A stretch of DNA of 11,865 nucleotides from Limnobacter sp. (lineage in GTDB: Bacteria > Pseudomonadota > Gammaproteobacteria > Burkholderiales > Burkholderiaceae_B), in contig JAAURO010000021.1 of the NCBI GenBank assembly GCA_012032215.1, positions 1 through 11,865 on the forward strand. Reading direction: 5' to 3'. The notes beneath the pieces are model-generated. The model was not told the DNA's origin, searched no databases, and saw only the letters and a list, made by a program, of their open reading frames with translations. Position 1 is the stretch's first letter. Each line of letters starts with the position of its first letter. A program made the translations under genes and the position numbers. Shown piece by piece: positions 6,782 to 11,865 of the stretch.

Positions 6782-8283
6782 GGTGTATTACCTGTGGTTT
6801 GTGGGGGTTGCAGGGTGGGCGGGCTTTGCTTGTCGAGCAGGTGTTGGTCTATTTTGAGCAGCTGGGGCAGCCGTGCCAGCCAGGGGCGGGTGTGTGCTGC
6901 ATCTTGTTCCCATTCCCAGAGGTCGCTGACGCGGCGGGTGTTTTCTTCCAGCATGTCGAGTATGTCGGTGGGGTTGATGTCGCTTTCGGATTGATAGAGC
7001 TCGCTGAGCAATACCTGTTGCGCCTGTTTGCTGGTGTAGTGTACCTGGCCTGCAAACAGGGTTTCCAGCGGTGAGTAAATGCCTGTGCGCAGCCAGTTGT
7101 CGAGATCGGTTTCGGTGGGCGTGGAAGACCACAGGTGGAGCAGATACAGTGCAGTGCGGGTGGCCAGTATGGAGGCTTGCAGGGCATGCTGGTTCAGAAG
7201 CCGCACGACCTGGTAGGCGCTGAGGTGGTTGAGCATGGACAATCTGGAAATGGAACACGACAGCCCCCATTCGCTGGCCAGGTCGAGCAGCGAATGCCCC
7301 TGTTCGGAAAACGCCTGGTGGTTAAGCACGGTAAGCTGACCGGGCAAAAAGTGCTCGTGCAGGGTGGTGGCCAATGCGTTGCCCGCTGCGGTGGGTGCGG
7401 CTTGCGGCGTGAATTTTTGCCACCGGGTGGGCGGTACGTGCTGGTAATGGAATTCAAAAGCGCTGGGGTTGTGAAACACGGAATCGGCCCCCAGGCGCAG
7501 CAACAAAGGGCCATGCCGCGTGGTGGTGCGGCTGGTGTTGGTGCGCACATGAAGGAATTGTGCAGTGGTGTGGTTGCCTGCGCCTCCAAAACGCAGCGTG
7601 TGCACGTGGTCTGCCAATGCGGCCAGGCTTGGGAAGCCGCTTTCGGAAAGCACCAGGTGGGTGTGTTCGCTGGCTTGTTCGGGCGGGTTCCAGAGTTGGG
7701 TATTCATGCCCCAGGCGTGCGGCCACCAGATAGGTTCCAGTTCGGGCGTGCGGTAGTGCCAGCTGGCCAGGCCGCTACACGAGGAGGTCCACACGGGCAG
7801 GTCGTTTGCTGTGGGGGCAATCACCAGCACCTCGTTGGCTTGTGCCCAGTCGCTGAGTTTGCGGATTTGTGCCAGCGGGTGCAGTTTTTCTACGGTGGTG
7901 GCGGTGGTTTGAAGCCAGTGGTCGAGGTGTTCAAACAGTACCAGATTGGGCTTGAGCAGGCACAGGCTGCGCAGCGCCTTAATGGTGTGGTTGACGTTTA
8001 AGGGGGCTGCCTGAAGGGTTGGCGTATGGACGGAGTGCAGCTGTTGCGCTACTAAATCAAAACCACGCGGCAGCTTGCCTTGTGCGTTTACGTGCGGCTG
8101 TAGAAATTCTTGCAGCACCGGCATGCTTTGTTGTGCGGTAAGCCAGGTAAAGCCGGGCGCGGTGCGCCAGTTGCTGGAATCGTGGTTGTGTTCTAGCCAG
8201 GCGTTGGCTATTTGCTGGCAAAAACTGTGCGCGGAGTCGGTTTTTACTGCGTACACGCCTGGTTGAATGAACGGGTGCAGCAT
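6778..8283 (-). CDS. bcsE: BcsE, c-di-GMP-binding cellulose regulator
   Basis: BcsE is a cytoplasmic protein with a degenerate NTPase-like N-terminal part, a receiver-like part and a GGDEF-I-site-like (GIL) part; in enterobacteria it binds c-di-GMP, BcsF and BcsRQ and maximises cellulose output. The 501-aa product (E. coli 523) starts at ATG 8283, 2 bp after the bcsC stop; a longer open frame back to 8346 lies inside bcsC. The segment around residues 246-272 (VRTNTSRTTT..., LLLRLGADSVFHN) aligns without gaps to E. coli ...VRENTASLRATD... LLLACGANMVIPWN as I remember it, which supports the assignment. In that alignment the E. coli I-site Arg415 and Asp418 correspond to Thr254 and His257, so the main c-di-GMP contact residues appear to be lost. 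The C-terminus (after ~485) is Pro/Gln-rich and probably flexible. It overlaps bcsF by ATGA. Confidence 0.85.
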   Translation of the reverse strand: MLHPFIQPGVYAVKTDSAHSFCQQIANAWLEHNHDSSNWRTAPGFTWLTAQQSMPVLQEFLQPHVNAQGKLPRGFDLVAQQLHSVHTPTLQAAPLNVNHTIKALRSLCLLKPNLVLFEHLDHWLQTTATTVEKLHPLAQIRKLSDWAQANEVLVIAPTANDLPVWTSSCSGLASWHYRTPELEPIWWPHAWGMNTQLWNPPEQASEHTHLVLSESGFPSLAALADHVHTLRFGGAGNHTTAQFLHVRTNTSRTTTRHGPLLLRLGADSVFHNPSAFEFHYQHVPPTRWQKFTPQAAPTAAGNALATTLHEHFLPGQLTVLNHQAFSEQGHSLLDLASEWGLSCSISRLSMLNHLSAYQVVRLLNQHALQASILATRTALYLLHLWSSTPTETDLDNWLRTGIYSPLETLFAGQVHYTSKQAQQVLLSELYQSESDINPTDILDMLEENTRRVSDLWEWEQDAAHTRPWLARLPQLLKIDQHLLDKQSPPTLQPPQTTGNTP

Positions 8284-8285
8284 GC

Positions 8286-10838
8286 CTAAAACCTGGAGTA
8301 AGGAATAAGGCCTTGCGGGGGAACGGCCAGGGTGAGTACTTCCCACAACGAGGATTTAATATACAACTGGAACAGGTCCGGACTGTAATCCTGCGAGCGG
8401 TCTATGCTGAAAGACAGGCCGCCTATGAGGTGTTTGCTGAACTGGTGTTCAAGCTGCACAGAGAAGCTGTAGCTGTCGCCCCCGCCGTTGCCGCCTGCAT
8501 TGGTTAAATCGGCTGGGTTTACCTGTGCCACGCGGCTGTTGAGGAACTGGCCCGGCGCAGAGGCCAGTGGATACAGTTCCGCTGCGTCTTCATGCGAGCT
8601 GCTGTCGCCCACAGACCCCCGCACCCGCCACGACCAGTCGCCTTGGCGGCCTGTCCAGGTAAGGGGCAACGAAAGCGACAAAAAAAACATGCGGGCTGTA
8701 ATAGCCACCTTGCCCGTAGGTGTAAAAACGCATGTTGCGTTCGAATTGCCAGAAGAAGGCGGACAGTCCCGCTTCTATTTGCTGCGATCCGGTATCGAGC
8801 AGGGTTTGGCTGAGTATGCCTTGCACGTTGAGTTCGGTGTTGCTGGGGGTGTTTTTGCCGGTGATGTAATTCAGTCGCCCTATGCCCACAAAGCTGCGTG
8901 CCTGGGGCAGTGGCGTGTAGTACACCGCGCTAAGGCCATTGCGGCGTGAACCTCCCCAAGTGGTTTGGGTAATGGGGTCTGTGGCGCCCACCAGGGCCAG
9001 CGGGCTGCCCGACACCATGCGGCGGGCAGCATCCAGCGTCAGCGACCCAGCTTGACCTGCGCTAAAACGGGTTTGCACACCACCTACCCAGCTATCTACC
9101 GGGAAGTTGCCAATCGGTTTGCCGATGTCGGCGCGCAGGTTGCCGCGTTTTACACCCACGCCGAACAGCGTGCCCCGGTAGTCTTGCTGAAACCGGGCTG
9201 TGGGCAGGGTAAGGGTTTCGGGGGCAATGGTGTTGTTGGCGCTGCGCGTTACTGCAAGCTGTGGGGCGTTTAAATTGTCGGCAGGGTTGGCGGCGGTGCG
9301 CAGTTCGTTGGCGGTAAAAATGCCAAAGCCACCAAAGCCCCGCGCATCGGCAAAGTCTGGCAGGTCTTTGAGCGTGCCCGCACCCGCTTGGAAGTGATCA
9401 AGCCGTACAAAAAGCGACTGTTCGTAGTCGAGTGGCAGTTCAATTTCCAGTGGAATTTGCAGGCCGTTGAATTGGGAAATGCCGGAGGTGCCTGCTATTT
9501 CAGCGTTTTCATAACTGGCCGATACGCGGGGGCTCAGGCGGGTTTTGAGATCGCGTTCGTAGGCAAGCACTTCTTCGTAGGCACGCCAGCGTGGGGTGTC
9601 GGCAATTGCCTTGGCCAGCTGGTTGTAGTTGCCTGCGTTGTCCAGGGCGGAGAGGCGGTCTAGGTGGCTGCCGTAAGAAATGCGCCGTTCAAGTGCGGAC
9701 ATGGCGCCTGTCCATTCGGTTTTGTCGATGGCATTCAGGTAAGCCAAAGCTTGCTCCGGCTGGTTTTGCCGGTTTGCCAACAGTGCCGATGCAAACCGCA
9801 TGTCCGCACTTTGCGGTGCCAGGGTGCGGCCTTCCTGCAGAATGCTGTGTGCGGTTTCGCGGTGCCGGGCGGTGGCTAGGTCATCGTAGGCAGTGGCCAA
9901 ATCGTAGCGAAACCACGCGTAATCGGGGTTCAAGGCCACGGCGTTTTGCAGGGCTTCAAAGCCTTTTTCGGTTTGTCCGGATTGAATCCAGGCCAGGCCT
10001 TGTTCGTTGAGCGCCTGGCCTTTCTGGAAGTTGTCTGGCTCTGGGGCGATGGGTGGGGAGGGTGGCACAACTGGAGCAATGGTTTGTGCAATCGTGGCTT
10101 CGTTTCTGAATACGGTGCGGTTGCCGTTGCTGGTGATTTTGCGGGGGCTGCCCGCATTGCCTGTGCTGACACGTGCTGGCGGGGCAATTGCGCCAGCTAC
10201 TTGGGTTGTGCCGCTTACCGGTCCACCCAAATCAGACAGCAGTTTGCGGTAGCGTGCATCTTGGGGAAAGCGTTGCACCAGGCTTTGCACTTCACGAATG
10301 GCGCGAGCGTTTTCAGTGCGGGCACGGGCTAGCAGCAGGTAGTAATCCACGGCTGCTTCGCCCAAGGGGGGGGCGTTGAAAAGGCTTTCAAGCTGGGGCA
10401 CCCATTCGTCGTTCTGGTTTGGTTTACCAAAAACCGCACTTCTGCAAAGGCTTGCCGGTTGTTGGTGGCCAGGCTGAGCACTTGCGACAATTCACGCGAG
10501 TGTGGGTTGGCGTTGCCCGCAGCGGCGGTTAATTTGTTCAGCCAGATGCGTGCGGCTTCCATGTTGCCCGATCGCACTTCAATCAGGCCACGCCACTTTA
10601 AGGCTTCAGCCTGGTTGGGGTTGGTCAGCAGCACGCGGTTAAAGGCCTGGTTGGCCAAATCGAACCGGTAACGCTCGTACCAGTAAATGCCGCGGTTGAG
10701 CAGCTCTGTGCGGTTGGATTCGGTAAGCGCTGCGCTGTTGCTTGTGGGTGCTTCTGTTTGTGCCAGAACAGCTTGATGCGTGGCGGCCAGCAGCACAGGG
10801 CTGAGTAAAATCGCAAGTGCTAGTGTTGGCTTGCTCAT
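8286..10838 (-). CDS. bcsC: BcsC, outer-membrane cellulose exporter, two frameshifts
   Basis: BcsC spans periplasm and outer membrane: an N-terminal TPR superhelix guides the glucan to a C-terminal beta-barrel pore. ATG 10838 overlaps the bcsZ stop (ATGA). Residues 1-26 are a signal peptide ending AVLA, followed by TPR-like helix pairs (about 45-110, then in the second frame QALNEQGLAWIQSGQ... and RYDLATAYDDLA...). The barrel begins near 9530-9480 (SPRVSASYENAEI) and ends with alternating strands to TAG at 8286. Two breaks occur: near codon 136 (A5 run 10429-10433), where a missing T restores NQNDEWVPQL downstream; and in the A8 run 8680-8687, where one T fewer gives GGYYSPHVFLSLSLPLTW, which matches the E. 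coli barrel end (SPQSYTSLGIPLTW, from memory) without gaps. As written translation would stop at 169 aa. Repaired length is about 850 aa versus 1157 in E. coli, so the TPR scaffold is shorter. Confidence 0.92.
8680..8687 (-). other. bcsC: Frameshift in A8/T8 homopolymer within bcsC barrel
   Basis: The coding strand reads CAT G followed by eight T. Upstream frame ends ...GGYYSPH and the downstream frame resumes LSLSLPLTW. Seven T would join them exactly. A tract this long is prone both to sequencing miscalls and to polymerase slippage. Confidence 0.85.
10429..10433 (-). other. bcsC: Frameshift site near codon 136 of bcsC
   Basis: The frame carrying the signal peptide and first TPRs gives way to the frame reading NQNDEWVPQLESLFNAPP. 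One extra T in the T5 run would join them as VRFFGKPNQNDEW. The exact position is less certain than for the other two, anywhere between about 10415 and 10450. Confidence 0.7.
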
Positions 10839-11865
10839 TGCACAGTCTCTTTGCAAGGGCCTTCGGAAACCCGCATGCGCAGCAGCCTGCCCCAGTCGTC
10901 GAAGCGGTAGCGCTCTTGCAGGTGGCCTTGTGCAAACAGGCTGAGCACGGCATTGTAATAGCCGTAATTGCGCCAATCGGTGGTGTTGCGCAGGGTGTTC
11001 AGGTTGGGCAAAGCAAGCGGTTTTTCGTGGGGAAAGAGGCGTGCCAGCAAAGGGGCCAATGCATACTGAAACCCGGCAGGCCCGGCTTGTGCGTGCAACT
11101 GGTTGGTGGTGGGGTTCCAGCCGACTGGCACCTGGCCTTGCTTGCGCACAGCATTGGCAAAAGGAAGGCTGATGCGTTCCAGCGTGTTTTGCACGGGCTC
11201 GTTGTCGAAGTTCAGTCCCAGCCAGAGGTAATGCCGTATGGCATCGAAATCGCCTTCTGGCAATTCGGGCTGAAGGGCGCCGTTTTGCACCTGCACCCAG
11301 TCTGGGTACAGCCCATTTTTCTGGGCTTTAAGCAGCAGCCTTTGGCTGTTTAAATACAGCTCGGCCCAACGTGGTTCGTAGGGCATGCTGGCTGCCAGCC
11401 TTGTCAGCAAAAATCCGGGCAGGTAGCTGGGGTTTAAGCGGGCAGTGCCATCTGCCTGCAAAAAGCCATACCGGCCGGGCAGCAGGCTTAAGCCAAAGCC
11501 CGGCAAGTCGGCCACCTCTTGCTCCAAAACAAGGGCTGCAAGTTTGGCCGCTTTGCTCAGGTAGTCTTTGCGGCACCACACCCGGCCTGCTTCCCGCAGG
11601 TTGTACACCATCCACAAATCGGCATCGCTGGCACTGTTCGGGTCGATAATGCCCCAATCGCCGCTGGCTTGCTTGCCCCAATGCCACGCGGGCAGCTGGC
11701 GGGTTAGGCTGCCCGCGGAGAGGTTGTTTTCTGTCCAAACGAGCAGGCGGTTAAAAGTGGCGTGATCGTTGGCCAACCAAGGCAAAAACAGCGCATAAGC
11801 CTGGCCTTCTGACACGGTGCGCAAGTCTGCTTGCGAGTGGTCGATTACACGGCCATCGTCGCTGA
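10835..11865 (-). CDS. bcsZ: BcsZ, periplasmic endo-1,4-beta-glucanase (GH8), 5' partial
   Basis: BcsZ is a family-8 glycoside hydrolase that cuts 1,4-beta-glucan in the periplasm and tunes cellulose export. The frame is open to the right edge (343 codons here), so the signal peptide and first residues lie outside. The visible N-terminus reads SDDGRVIDHSQADLRTVSEGQAYA. The Glu of SEGQ corresponds to the catalytic acid Glu55 of E. coli BcsZ, and the Asp of DAIRHYLW to the catalytic base region (YDAIRVY, Asp243). Other family landmarks are SASDADLWMVYNL, LNPSYLPGF, and the C-terminal GYYNAVLSLFAQG followed by YRFDDWGRL. All catalytic features are intact and no frameshift is seen. A TTG at 11824 is within the conserved sequence and is not the real start. 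The TGA stop overlaps the bcsC ATG. Confidence 0.95.
   Translation of the reverse strand, partial: SDDGRVIDHSQADLRTVSEGQAYALFLPWLANDHATFNRLLVWTENNLSAGSLTRQLPAWHWGKQASGDWGIIDPNSASDADLWMVYNLREAGRVWCRKDYLSKAAKLAALVLEQEVADLPGFGLSLLPGRYGFLQADGTARLNPSYLPGFLLTRLAASMPYEPRWAELYLNSQRLLLKAQKNGLYPDWVQVQNGALQPELPEGDFDAIRHYLWLGLNFDNEPVQNTLERISLPFANAVRKQGQVPVGWNPTTNQLHAQAGPAGFQYALAPLLARLFPHEKPLALPNLNTLRNTTDWRNYGYYNAVLSLFAQGHLQERYRFDDWGRLLRMRVSEGPCKETVQ

Noticed and set aside
3877..8001. Long plus-strand frames opposite bcsA and bcsE (for example 3877-4476, 4489-4959, 7135-8001)
   Set aside because: They are antisense shadows of G+C-rich minus-strand genes that carry clear family motifs, and their products look like low-complexity Gly/Val/Gln sequence with no domain.
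10366..10373. G8 run in bcsC as a further frameshift
   Set aside because: The frame is consistent on both sides (VPQLESLFNAPP then LGEAAVDYYLLLARA), so the run is intact as NAPPLG coding.
11822..11824. TTG at 11824 as the bcsZ start
   Set aside because: Conserved GH8 sequence (DGRVIDHSQAD) continues upstream in the same frame to the window edge, so the gene is cut by the window.

Overview
The window is dominated by a Gram-negative cellulose-secretion (bcs) operon on the minus strand, read from right to left: bcsZ (5' end cut by the right edge) - bcsC - bcsE - bcsF - bcsQ - bcsA - bcsG - bcsR-like. The combination BcsQ/E/F/G/R is the enterobacterial-type (type II) cellulose system, known in Gamma- and Betaproteobacteria. 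The G+C-rich, proline/alanine/glutamine-rich coding and the gene order suggest a betaproteobacterium or a related proteobacterium, but the sequence alone does not fix the genus.

The genes are packed extremely tightly: 4-bp ATGA/GTGA start-stop overlaps at Z/C, E/F, F/Q and Q/A, gaps of 2-3 bp at C/E and A/G, and 37 bp before the last small gene. They are therefore almost certainly one transcript, with the promoter to the right of the window. Together they would encode polymerisation and inner-membrane export (BcsA), regulation and assembly (BcsE, BcsF, BcsQ, BcsR), periplasmic phosphoethanolamine decoration (BcsG), periplasmic trimming (BcsZ) and outer-membrane export (BcsC). The essential BcsA partner, BcsB, is not in the window and is not adjacent to bcsA; it may lie upstream of bcsZ.

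Three frameshifts interrupt otherwise well-conserved genes: one in bcsA exactly at the RxxxR c-di-GMP motif at the start of the PilZ domain (A4 run 3777-3780), and two in bcsC (near the A5 run 10429-10433, and in the A8 run 8680-8687). Each is at or near a homopolymer, so read/assembly error is the first explanation, with recent inactivation or slippage-mediated switching as alternatives.

Left of the operon lies visibly A+T-richer DNA with two divergently arranged genes I do not recognise: a minus-strand gene (853 to the left edge, partial, at least 284 aa, Ser/Thr/Asn-rich N-terminus and a hydrophobic centre) and a plus-strand gene (992-1351, 119 aa, helical). A perfect 15-bp palindrome sits in the 138-bp gap between them. 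The plus-strand gene converges on the last bcs gene so closely that their stop codons overlap. I saw no tRNA, rRNA, CRISPR array, insertion sequence or origin.
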